Below, piece by piece: positions 1 through 5,202 of a stretch of 7,436 bases of DNA. Both the position numbers and the translations under genes were made by a program. Below the pieces are notes generated by a model. That model saw nothing but the letters and a program-made list of their open reading frames with translations. It was not told the DNA's origin and made no database searches. Within the stretch, counting starts at the first letter, position 1, and each line of letters opens with the position of its first letter. The DNA lies in assembly GCA_027728145.1 (NCBI GenBank), contig JAQBZV010000048.1:1-7436 (forward strand), in the 5' to 3' direction. The DNA comes from Actinomycetota bacterium (GTDB lineage: Bacteria; Actinomycetota; Actinomycetes; Actinomycetales; Microbacteriaceae).

Positions 1-631
1 CCAATTCATCGGTCCGATAAACCCGGCCGGGTGCAACGACATAGACCGGCAATTCCCGCTCCAACAGTGACCGAATCTGAACCGGGCTGGTGTGGGTGCG
101 AAGCAGCAGATGGCGCTCAACAGGGTCGATAAAAAACGTATCCTGCATGGCACGAGCCGGGTGATCAGCATCGAAGTTCAAGGCATCAAAGTTGAACCAC
201 TCATGCTCAACCTCCGGGCCTTCCGCGATCTCCCAGCCCATGGCAACAAAAACGTCCGCCATGTCTTCCATCAACACACTCAGGGGATGTCTCGCGCCGG
301 TGGGTCGCCTGGAACCCAGTGAGGTCAAATCCAGCGCTTCCTCCTGGAGACGCACTGCCTCTTCGGCTGCCTGGAGTTCGGCCTCGCGAGTCTCGAAAGC
401 CTGCTGGACTGCAGCCTTCGACTCCCCCATCAGCTTGCCGGCAGCTGCTTTTTGGTCCCCAGGGAGATCCTTCAGCGTGGCATTCATCTGGGACAACAGA
501 GATTTTTCCCCTACGTGGACGCTTCGAACCTCTTTGAGTTCAGCCAGAGAGGTGGCACCGGCGATCGCACCGAGGGCGTCTTGGACGGCCTTCTGGGCGT
601 TATCGGGGGTGATGGAGAGAGACTGCGACAC
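1..631 (-). CDS. pheS: Phenylalanyl-tRNA synthetase alpha subunit, N-terminal part (cut by window edge)
   Basis: This subunit, with PheT, charges tRNA-Phe with phenylalanine in the cytoplasm as an alpha2-beta2 enzyme. Only the first 210 codons are in the window; the family is usually about 340-350 residues, so the rest lies beyond base 1. The frame is open throughout. Residues about 1-90 form the helical, coiled-coil-like N-terminal tRNA-binding arm, rich in Ala, Glu and Gln. The catalytic domain then begins, with recognisable class II synthetase blocks: GWEIAEGPEVE, FDALNFDADHPAR, DTFFI, LLRTHTSPVQIR and GRVYRTDE (motif 2). The start is the GTG at 631, giving MSQSLSITPDNAQ, a typical actinobacterial beginning. 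No clear Shine-Dalgarno precedes it; a small hairpin occupies that place. It begins 33 bases after the RNA methyltransferase stop and is probably co-transcribed with it. pheT is expected downstream, outside the window. Confidence 0.96.
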   Translation of the reverse strand, partial: MSQSLSITPDNAQKAVQDALGAIAGATSLAELKEVRSVHVGEKSLLSQMNATLKDLPGDQKAAAGKLMGESKAAVQQAFETREAELQAAEEAVRLQEEALDLTSLGSRRPTGARHPLSVLMEDMADVFVAMGWEIAEGPEVEHEWFNFDALNFDADHPARAMQDTFFIDPVERHLLLRTHTSPVQIRSLLERELPVYVVAPGRVYRTDEL

Positions 632-636
632 GACGC

Positions 637-650
637 CCCAGTCTACTGGG
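637..650 (-). other. Small hairpin just upstream of the pheS start
   Basis: CCCAGT and ACTGGG flank two bases; a realistic fold is five pairs with a TAGA loop. It ends 5 bases before the pheS GTG (631), where a Shine-Dalgarno would be expected. It may affect pheS translation or be chance; it has no U-tract and is too small to be a convincing terminator of the gene before it. Confidence 0.35.
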
Positions 651-664
651 CTAGGAACCTCAGA

Positions 665-1465
665 TCAGGAGTTCTTTGCGAATGCGGCCTCATACATACA
701 GATGGCTGCGGCAGTTTGAAGGCTCAATGATTCTGCCTGCCCAAACATGGGCACCGACACGGTCCTATCGGCCAGAAGCTCATCCTCAGGTGAGAGCCCA
801 TGGGCCTCGTTCCCCAGCAGCCAGGCCAACGGTGCGCCCAATCCGCCCTCGCTGCGCACCTGTCCGAGACTTGTGCCATCGGCGTCCGCAGCAAAGATCG
901 TGACCCCTGCGGCTTTGAGTGACTCGAGAGTCACAGCAAGATCCACCCCCATCACTACGGGGATGTGAAAGATACTCCCGGTGGTCGCCCGAACCACTTT
1001 TGGGTTGAAGACGTCCACACTGTCGGCAGTCACGATAACGGCATCCACACCAGCTGCATCGGCTGTGCGAATGATGTTGCCCACGTTTCCCGGGTCTTTG
1101 ACCTCATGCAAAACAACCAGGTGTGATGCACCTGTCGCGAGGACCGAGTCCAAGGAGACGTCGAGGTAGCGTGCAACGGCGACAACCCCTTGGGGAGTGA
1201 CCGTGTCGGCCATCTGCTCAATGACCGCATCTGAGGCCACCGTGACCTCGCGCCCTGATTGCTCCGCCAGTTCGACCAGATCCGGATTTTTCTCTCGCGC
1301 GGCGGGAGTGAGAAAAATATCGCTCACCAATTCCGGGCGGAAGGTGAGCACTTCCCGTGTTGCCTGAGGTCCCTCCACCAAGAACAGGCCAGCTTCCAGG
1401 CGCCGCTGTTTCTTGGCAAGCTTCGCCACAGCGCGCACTTTGGGCGAGCGGGGATTGTCTAACAC
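665..1465 (-). CDS. TrmH/SpoU-family RNA 2'-O-methyltransferase
   Basis: A 266-residue SPOUT-class methyltransferase that transfers a methyl group from S-adenosylmethionine to a ribose 2'-hydroxyl in rRNA or tRNA. Residues about 1-100 match the SpoU substrate-binding domain (RSPKVRAVAKLAKK, FLVEGPQATREVL). Residues about 113-262 are the knotted catalytic domain. Motif 1 is EVKDPGNVGNIIRTADAAG (121-139, with Asn130 and Arg133), motif 2 is LLGNEAHGLS (216-225), and motif 3 is VPM-GQAESLSLQTAAAICMYE (238-259). Motif 3 has Ser where the family usually has Asn (ESLN). The GTG start at 1465 gives MLDNPRSPKV, the usual beginning; there is no Shine-Dalgarno, but a CATACT -10-like box is 8 bases upstream, suggesting a leaderless message. 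It follows the rplT terminator and precedes pheS. The exact RNA target cannot be read from sequence, so no gene symbol is given. Confidence 0.93.
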   Translation of the reverse strand: MLDNPRSPKVRAVAKLAKKQRRLEAGLFLVEGPQATREVLTFRPELVSDIFLTPAAREKNPDLVELAEQSGREVTVASDAVIEQMADTVTPQGVVAVARYLDVSLDSVLATGASHLVVLHEVKDPGNVGNIIRTADAAGVDAVIVTADSVDVFNPKVVRATTGSIFHIPVVMGVDLAVTLESLKAAGVTIFAADADGTSLGQVRSEGGLGAPLAWLLGNEAHGLSPEDELLADRTVSVPMFGQAESLSLQTAAAICMYEAAFAKNS

Positions 1466-1473
1466 GTGACAAC

Positions 1474-1479
1474 AGTATG
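1474..1479 (-). promoter_or_regulatory. Candidate -10 box (CATACT) for the RNA methyltransferase
   Basis: CATACT on the minus strand differs from TATACT by one base and ends 8 bases before the GTG at 1465. Transcription would then start at or within a base or two of the start codon, giving a leaderless mRNA, which is common in Actinobacteria. No good -35 hexamer is visible at 16-18 bases. Its place just after the rplT terminator fits an independent unit (methyltransferase plus pheS). Confidence 0.4.
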
Positions 1480-1531
1480 AGGAGGACCCGAACAGAGCAT
1501 GAAGACTCGCTAAACAACCGCCGGGAATGAC

Positions 1532-1563
1532 TCAGGGGGCCGCGCCAATGCGCGACCCCCTGA
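1532..1563 (-). terminator. Hairpin terminator after rplT
   Basis: A 14-bp stem with a 4-base loop: arm 1550-1563 pairs with 1532-1545 (TCAGGGGG against CCCCCTGA, one G-T wobble, then alternating GC pairs). It starts 10 bases after the rplT stop. There is no T-tract on either side, as is often seen in actinobacterial terminators. It closes the infC-rpmI-rplT unit; incomplete termination into the methyltransferase gene is possible. Confidence 0.8.
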
Positions 1564-1573
1564 TATGTCTGAC

Positions 1574-1960
1574 CTAGGCCTTGACGGCGGGTGCTGACGT
1601 GTCCTGGGGGAGCGCCTTCTTGGCTTCTCCTACCAGAGTGGCAAAAGCGGTGGGCTCGTTGGTGGCAAGCTCTGCAAGCATGCGACGGTCAACTTCGATT
1701 CCCGCAAGGTTCAAACCCTGGATGAAACGGTTGTAGGTGAGGCCGTTCGCACGGGCTCCCGCGTTGATGCGCTGAATCCAGAGGCGACGGAAGTCACCCT
1801 TGCGTGCGCGACGGTCACGGTAGCTATAGACCAGGGAGTGAATAACCTGCTCTTTGGCCTTGCGGTACAGACGTGAACGCTGACCGCGGTATCCCTGTGC
1901 GCGCTCGAGGACAACTCGACGCTTCTTGGCGGCGTTAACCGCATTCTTTACACGTGCCAT
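1574..1960 (-). CDS. rplT: 50S ribosomal protein L20
   Basis: L20 is an early-binding protein of the large ribosomal subunit that contacts 23S rRNA domains and is needed for subunit assembly; in several bacteria it also represses its own operon by binding the infC-rpmI-rplT mRNA. The 128-residue protein has the expected basic N-terminal extension ([35 protein letters not shown]) and a globular C-terminal half ([43 protein letters not shown]). The last 12 residues ([10 protein letters not shown] and before) form a slightly long tail compared with the usual 115-125 residues. The ATG at 1960 is preceded by AGGGAAGG at a normal distance. It is third in the infC-rpmI-rplT operon, 24 bases after rpmI, and is followed by a strong hairpin. 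Confidence 0.98.
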   Translation of the reverse strand: MARVKNAVNAAKKRRVVLERAQGYRGQRSRLYRKAKEQVIHSLVYSYRDRRARKGDFRRLWIQRINAGARANGLTYNRFIQGLNLAGIEVDRRMLAELATNEPTAFATLVGEAKKALPQDTSAPAVKA

Positions 1961-1984
1961 GATTCTTTTCCTTCCCTCTAGCGT

Positions 1985-2179
1985 CTACTTGTTGAGAAGC
2001 TTCTTGACAACCTTGGCGTCAGCCGGAGCCAGCACCTGCTCCTGGTTGAGGCGGCGAGTCACTCGACTCGACTTCTTTTCCAGGTTGTGGCGCATACCTG
2101 CGCCCTGCTTCATCACTTTGCCGGAGCCAGTGACCTTGAAGCGCTTCTTCGTTCCCGAATGGCTCTTCTGCTTAGGCAT
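1985..2179 (-). CDS. rpmI: 50S ribosomal protein L35
   Basis: A small (64 residues, normal length), strongly basic component of the large ribosomal subunit. The family signature is clear: [21 protein letters not shown] at the start, then [16 protein letters not shown], ending in [10 protein letters not shown]. The ATG at 2179 lies inside the infC end: the two genes share 8 bases, ATGCCTAA, in which ATG starts rpmI and TAA stops infC. The ribosome-binding site GAAGGAAG is therefore inside the last infC codons, indicating translational coupling, so L35 output should follow IF3 translation unless the site is used independently. rplT follows after 24 bases. Confidence 0.98.
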   Translation of the reverse strand: MPKQKSHSGTKKRFKVTGSGKVMKQGAGMRHNLEKKSSRVTRRLNQEQVLAPADAKVVKKLLNK

Positions 2180-2999
2180 TGTCTTCTTCCTTCTGTGTTG
2201 GGGTCTTGGTAGCGGTTTTGGCAGCGGGCTTGCTCGCTGCTTTCGCTGCTGGTTTTGCGGGGGCTTTGGGTGCTGTGGCCTTGGCTGCGGGCTTGGCCGC
2301 TGCTTTTGCAGCTGCTGGTTTCGCGGCGGCAGGTTTTGCGGTAGTGGTCGTGGTGGTCTTTGCAGTGGTCTCGGCAGCGGGTGTGGCAGTGGCTTCTACC
2401 GGTGCCTCACTCACTTGCTGTTCCTCCTCCACTACGTCTCTCGCGGGGTTTTTCTTGCTCGACTTCACCGCTTCAGCTTTGGCTTCTGCTTTGGTTTTCA
2501 GGGGGGCGATGATCATGACCATGTTGCGACCGTCAATCATGGGCGTGAACTCCACAACTCCGTAGTCGGCAACATCCTCGGCGAACCTTTGCAGCAGGCG
2601 CACGCCCTGTTCTGGTCGAGATTGCTCTCGTCCTCTAAACAGAATCATGGCTTTGACCTTGTCGCCAGCTTTCAGAAAACTTTCTGCCCGCTTGCGCTTG
2701 GTCTCGTAGTCGTGGGTGTCGATTTTCAAACGGAACCGAACCTCTTTGAGGATCGTGTTCGCCTGATTCTTGCGAGCCTCTTTGGCCTTTTGAGCTGCCT
2801 CGTACTTGAACTTGCCGTAGTCCATAACTTTGACAACGGGTGGGTTCGAGTTCGGGGATACCTCGACAAGGTCAAGGTCAGCTTCTTGAGCTAGACGCAG
2901 CGCAACATCAATGCGCACGACTCCGACCTGCTCCCCTTCGGGCCCCACGAGGCGAACCTCGGCAGCCCGAATACGGTCGTTGATTCTGGGATCGCTGAT
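2172..2999 (-). CDS. infC: Translation initiation factor IF-3, with rare ATC start and long Lys/Ala-rich tail
   Basis: IF-3 binds the 30S subunit, keeps it apart from 50S and checks start-codon/initiator-tRNA pairing. The core has the N-terminal domain ([48 protein letters not shown]), the basic linker ([20 protein letters not shown]) and the C-terminal domain ([46 protein letters not shown]). With the start at 2999 the product is 275 residues; the core takes about 185 and the rest is an acidic then Lys/Ala/Pro-rich tail. Start choice: the GTG at 2948 would delete the conserved first 17 residues. Upstream in frame there is no ATG, GTG or TTG before the TAA at 3024-3026. ATC at 2999 immediately precedes [10 protein letters not shown] and is 9 bases from GAAGGG (3009-3014). 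ATT at 3005 is the alternative, but only 3 bases from it. Such starts allow IF-3 autoregulation in other bacteria. Confidence 0.95.
   Translation of the reverse strand: MSDPRINDRIRAAEVRLVGPEGEQVGVVRIDVALRLAQEADLDLVEVSPNSNPPVVKVMDYGKFKYEAAQKAKEARKNQANTILKEVRFRLKIDTHDYETKRKRAESFLKAGDKVKAMILFRGREQSRPEQGVRLLQRFAEDVADYGVVEFTPMIDGRNMVMIIAPLKTKAEAKAEAVKSSKKNPARDVVEEEQQVSEAPVEATATPAAETTAKTTTTTTAKPAAAKPAAAKAAAKPAAKATAPKAPAKPAAKAASKPAAKTATKTPTQKEEDNA
2175..2438 (-). other. Region encoding the low-complexity C-terminal tail of IF-3
   Basis: From about residue 188 the protein leaves the IF-3 fold. A short acidic stretch (DVVEEEQQ) is followed by Ala/Thr-rich sequence with a run of threonines, then degenerate KPAAAK / KPAAKA / [10 protein letters not shown] units, ending in KEEDNA. 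It resembles the C-terminal tails of histone H1-like and other bacterial nucleic-acid-binding proteins. At DNA level the units are imperfect (GCTGCTTTTGCAGC-like), so this is a coding repeat, not a tandem array. The end of the stretch also carries the rpmI ribosome-binding site. Confidence 0.85.
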
Positions 3000-3195
3000 A
3001 CCAATCTTCCCTTCGTTAAGCGGTTAGTCACGCGAGCGAAGGAACTTCAGAGAACACACTGGTTCTCTCGCACCCTTATCGCTGTGATGACCTGAGACAT
3101 CACGGAGTGCAACGACCCGGTAGCCTTGCGGCATACGCGGGTGGGAGGTTTCTCCACTTCGCAAGTTCTTCACCCGGGGGCTTCGAACCTCTGGA
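3000..3195 (-). promoter_or_regulatory. Structured 5' leader of infC-rpmI-rplT
   Basis: This is most of the 242-base gap between infC and DUF1844. Read on the minus strand it contains, in order: CTTGCG/CGCAAG (3160-3165 with 3125-3130) enclosing GTGGAG/CTCCCAC (3152-3157 with 3141-3147, one bulge, 4-base loop); GTGATG/CATCAC (3098-3103 with 3084-3089, 8-base loop), extendable by flanking GCACTC/GGGTGC; and AGAGAAC/GTTCTCT (3062-3068 with 3049-3055, 6-base loop). None has a U-tract. Leaders at this place in Bacillus and E. coli bind L20. Whether this one does is inference; I do not recognise it as a named family. Confidence 0.5.
3024..3134 (-). other. Possible short upstream ORF in the infC leader
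   Basis: ATG at 3134 opens 36 codons (MPQGYRVVALRDVSGHHS...) ending at TAA 3024-3026, in the same frame as infC and 24 bases before its ATC. The only purine-rich element upstream, GGAG, is 17 bases away, so efficient translation is doubtful. It may be chance; translation through it would unfold two leader hairpins. Confidence 0.2.
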
Positions 3196-3204
3196 ACACT
3201 AGCA
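3196..3204 (-). promoter_or_regulatory. Candidate extended -10 promoter for infC operon
   Basis: TGCTAGTGT on the minus strand fits the extended -10 form TGN-TANNNT. Transcription would start near 3189, giving a leader of about 190 nt before the infC start. The position 17 bases upstream (TCGCTA) is a poor -35, which is acceptable for an extended -10 element. Confidence 0.4.
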
Positions 3205-3205
3205 T
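3200..3205 (+). promoter_or_regulatory. Candidate -10 box (TAGCAT) for DUF1844, overlapping the infC -10
   Basis: TAGCAT fits TANNNT and shares its TA with the minus-strand TAGTGT, so the two form one near-symmetric element centred on CTAG. A start near 3212 would give a leader of about 30 bases and would exclude the upstream TTG at 3209 as start codon. No -35 hexamer is evident. Confidence 0.3.
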
Positions 3206-3241
3206 TCTTTGCCCGACATAGCGAGAAAAATTAGGAGCCTG

Positions 3242-3580
3242 GTGGATAGCGAACCCCTCGACGAACTCAGCCGCGATATTGCCGATGTGGCAGCGGTGGA
3301 GGTCATCACCACTGTTGCCGTTCACCTGCTCTCCGCTGCCGCGGTCAAATGTGGTCTGTCTGACAATCCCGAAGAAGAGACTGACTTGGCCGAAGCGAGG
3401 AAACTCATCACGGCTCTCGCAGGCCTCATCGTTGCCGCTGCGCCGGAAATTGGTGATCACCACGCGAGAAGTTTGCGCGACGGACTGCGATCCGTGCAGT
3501 TGGCCTTCCGTGAAGCCTCAACATTCCCCGATGCTCCAGGACAGGGTCCGGGAGAGAAATACACCGGACCCGTCAACTAG
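3242..3580 (+). CDS. DUF1844 domain protein (actinobacterial, function unknown)
   Basis: A 112-residue cytoplasmic protein and the only plus-strand gene here. It matches the actinobacterial DUF1844 family: SRDIADVAAVEVITTVAVHLLSAA, then CGLSDNPEEETDLAEARKLI, ALAGLIVAAAPEIGDHHARSLRDGL and the signature ending SVQLAFREAS...PDAPGQGPGEKYTGPV. It appears to be a helical bundle, with no signal peptide, catalytic motif or obvious membrane segment; a biochemical role is not known to me. The GTG at 3242 is chosen because TTAGGAG ends 4 bases before it. The TTG at 3209 has no ribosome-binding site and would lie upstream of the putative transcript start. The gene sits beside infC, as often in Actinobacteria, in divergent orientation, and converges on sseB with shared stop bases, so the two transcripts should overlap at their 3' ends. 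Confidence 0.88.
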   Translation: MDSEPLDELSRDIADVAAVEVITTVAVHLLSAAAVKCGLSDNPEEETDLAEARKLITALAGLIVAAAPEIGDHHARSLRDGLRSVQLAFREASTFPDAPGQGPGEKYTGPVN

Positions 3581-4362
3581 GACGGAACAACTCTGATTCC
3601 GAGCCCATCCACCCGGGCTTGGAGCAGGGCGTTCTCTGACCAACTGGCAGTCACTTCGCCAAGGAGCGAGCTGAGCTCCTCGGCCGCGAGGCCGGGAACC
3701 AGACTCAACACGACGACCACCTCGGGACCCGACAGGGTGTGAGAGGGATCCCCCGAGTGCACCTCGAACGACACCACAACCTGGCCATGGGGCTCAAGAC
3801 CCGAAGCGAGGGCTGCCCTCACCTCCTCATCGCGCATGGGTGATAAGTAGGGCTCTGACATGGCGACAGATCGGAGCGCACTGCGTCGAAGGCCGAGGGA
3901 ATGCGGACTCCCCGGGTCCACGACCATCAGGGCTAGGCCCTCCGCAGCTGTAGCCAAGGCGGCTCGGGCGGATTCCACGGGAACCGGCCGAGCCTGGGTA
4001 TTCCACACACCCATAGCCTGCACCGAGCTAAACAGAGGTGCGACCGCACGGCCGTCCGGCCCCTCCACGTGAACGATGGAGAGCTCCTGAGATTTCTCTA
4101 CAACGCGTCCCTCGTCGGTGAGACCAAAATCCCCGGCCTCGGTCATTAGGGGAACCAGAAGGCGAGCTGAGTGCAGGGCGTGAACGACTGCGGTGAAAGC
4201 CTCCTCAAGGGCCGCGGGCTCAGTACCCGCTCGCGCTTCGGTGAGGGACGCAAGCGCTGCCATCAGCCGAGGATCCGCCTCGCCGGTGTCGCCCTGAAAA
4301 GAATTGGGCTGGAAAGACCGACCCTCAAAGGGTTGGCCGGCCGAATCAGCGGCCGGCGACAT
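3577..4362 (-). CDS. SseB-domain protein (function unknown)
   Basis: A 261-residue soluble protein with an SseB-type N-terminal domain. The actinobacterial form is recognisable by [22 protein letters not shown] near the start, then [32 protein letters not shown], the core block [43 protein letters not shown] and a more variable C-terminal half. The domain is named after E. coli SseB (enhanced serine sensitivity); I know of no established activity for the actinobacterial version. The ATG at 4362 is chosen because it begins [14 protein letters not shown] and has GAGG upstream in the end of hisA. A further in-frame start at 4446 would add unrelated residues lying over hisA. It overlaps hisA by 17 bases, so it is probably translationally coupled to the histidine operon. 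Its TAG shares CTAG with the DUF1844 stop. No terminator is visible after it. Confidence 0.87.
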   Translation of the reverse strand: MSPAADSAGQPFEGRSFQPNSFQGDTGEADPRLMAALASLTEARAGTEPAALEEAFTAVVHALHSARLLVPLMTEAGDFGLTDEGRVVEKSQELSIVHVEGPDGRAVAPLFSSVQAMGVWNTQARPVPVESARAALATAAEGLALMVVDPGSPHSLGLRRSALRSVAMSEPYLSPMRDEEVRAALASGLEPHGQVVVSFEVHSGDPSHTLSGPEVVVVLSLVPGLAAEELSSLLGEVTASWSENALLQARVDGLGIRVVPS

Positions 4363-5095
4363 CCAGTGCCTCGGTGAGTGTGAAAGCTCCCGCGTAAAGG
4401 GCCTTGCCGAGGATGGCACCCTCCAAGCCCATCGGCACCAACTCACGGAGCGCCGCTATGTCATCCAGTGAGGAAATGCCTCCAGAGGCAATCACCGGGT
4501 GGTCGGTCTGGGAGAGAACATCGGCGAGAAGGTCCACATTGGGGCCCTTCATTGTTCCGTCTTTGGTGACATCGGTCACGACGTAGCGTGCACAACCGCA
4601 CTCGTTGAGCCGGTCGAGAGTTTCAAAAAGATTCCCACCCTCCTTTGTCCATCCTCTGGCGGCCAGAGTTTCTCCTCGAACATCGAGCCCCACGGCGATG
4701 GCTTCGCCGTATTCCGAGATCACGTGCGCAGTCCACTCGGGGTTCTCGAGAGCTGCCGTACCCAAGTTCACGCGAACCGCGCCCGTCGACAGTGCGTCTT
4801 CGAGCGATTCGTCGTCCCGAATTCCTCCGGAGAGCTCGACGTTGACTTTCTTTCCCACGGCTTTCACTACTTTGCGAATGACGGCGCGGTTGTCGCCCCG
4901 GCCAAACGCCGCGTCGAGGTCGACCAGGTGCAACCACTGAGCCCCCTGTTTCATCCACTCCTCAGCGGCTTCGACGGGGTCACCGTAGGACGTCTCGGTT
5001 CCCGATTCGCCTTGAGTAAGTCGGACCGCTTTCCCTCCGGAAACATCGACGGCGGGGAGCAGAATCAGCTGGGGAGATTGAGAGAACTCGTTCAT
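4346..5095 (-). CDS. priA: Phosphoribosyl isomerase of the PriA type (HisA, possibly also TrpF activity)
   Basis: HisA converts ProFAR to PRFAR, the fourth step of histidine synthesis. The actinobacterial PriA form can also isomerise phosphoribosyl anthranilate in tryptophan synthesis. The 249-residue protein is a (beta/alpha)8 barrel. Visible blocks are [19 protein letters not shown] (Asp17, Arg25), [49 protein letters not shown] (Asp138), LAARGW (Arg147, Trp149), VTDVTKDGT (Asp175, Asp179), [10 protein letters not shown] and [15 protein letters not shown]. The GTETSYGDP and AARGW stretches and the wording around them are typical of PriA rather than plain HisA. The ATG at 5095 is chosen because LILLPAVDV follows directly; the upstream TTG at 5152 would add residues unlike the family. 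There is no good Shine-Dalgarno near the ATG (AAGG is about 19 bases off). It follows hisH by 107 bases and overlaps sseB by 17. Confidence 0.94.
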   Translation of the reverse strand: MNEFSQSPQLILLPAVDVSGGKAVRLTQGESGTETSYGDPVEAAEEWMKQGAQWLHLVDLDAAFGRGDNRAVIRKVVKAVGKKVNVELSGGIRDDESLEDALSTGAVRVNLGTAALENPEWTAHVISEYGEAIAVGLDVRGETLAARGWTKEGGNLFETLDRLNECGCARYVVTDVTKDGTMKGPNVDLLADVLSQTDHPVIASGGISSLDDIAALRELVPMGLEGAILGKALYAGAFTLTEALDVAGR

Positions 5096-5117
5096 AAGAA
5101 AAGTAAGAACAAAACCT

Positions 5118-5160
5118 TCTGGTGATGTATGGAGTATGCCCGTGTGGCACAAGCACCAGA
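5118..5160. repeat. 7-bp inverted repeat around a candidate promoter in the hisH-priA gap
   Basis: TCTGGTG (5118-5124) and CACCAGA (5154-5160) are perfect reverse complements separated by 29 bases. They bracket the weak promoter candidate. They may be a regulator's half-sites or an RNA stem in the priA leader; the arms are short enough to be chance. Confidence 0.4.
5124..5152 (-). promoter_or_regulatory. Weak promoter candidate before priA
   Basis: TTGTGC (5147-5152) lies 17 bases from TACATC (5124-5129), about 22-29 bases upstream of the priA ATG. The -35 agrees with TTGACA at four positions; the -10 is poor and lacks the final T. It is offered because a strong hairpin separates priA from hisH. 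Confidence 0.22.
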
Positions 5161-5177
5161 TACTACTCCGGTTTCAC

Positions 5178-5199
5178 AAACCCCGGTGCACCGGGGTTT
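5178..5199 (-). terminator. Perfect palindrome after hisH, terminator or attenuator
   Basis: A 22-base perfect palindrome: AAACCCCGG, TGCA, CCGGGGTTT. As RNA it gives a 9-bp stem with a 4-base loop, 3 bases after the hisH TAG. Only the three T of the stem plus GTG follow, so it is a weak intrinsic terminator at best. Its 3' arm can also pair with a downstream AAACC (GGTTT-GTG-AAACC, 5170-5182), a mutually exclusive fold. It could lower priA-sseB transcription relative to hisCBH, or protect mRNA ends. Confidence 0.55.
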
Positions 5200-5202
5200 C
5201 AG

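Noticed and set aside
2195..2350. Repetitive GCTGC/GGTTTTGC-like DNA as a CRISPR or tandem repeat array.
   Set aside because: Units are imperfect, irregular in length and in frame with the Lys/Ala/Pro codons of IF-3; there are no spacers.
1926..2894. A 322-codon open frame on the plus strand, rich in Phe, Gly and Cys, opposite infC.
   Set aside because: It is the complement of the Lys/Ala/Pro-rich IF-3 tail and core; its composition is explained by the antisense of GCT/GCC/AAG codons, it has no family resemblance, and infC, rpmI and rplT are certain on the other strand.
2172..2948. infC starting at the GTG at 2948.
   Set aside because: It would remove the conserved [16 protein letters not shown] segment, which is encoded in frame immediately upstream.
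3209..3241. TTG start for DUF1844 at 3209.
   Set aside because: It has no ribosome-binding site and lies at or before the expected transcript start, while GTG 3242 has AGGAG upstream.
4363..4446. Upstream start for the SseB-domain gene at 4446.
   Set aside because: The added 28 residues lie entirely over hisA, look like shadow translation (Trp/Arg/Ser-rich) and precede the usual family beginning.
5096..5152. TTG start for priA at 5152.
   Set aside because: The extra 19 residues do not resemble the family and overlap the putative promoter and inverted repeat; ATG 5095 gives the usual short N-terminus.
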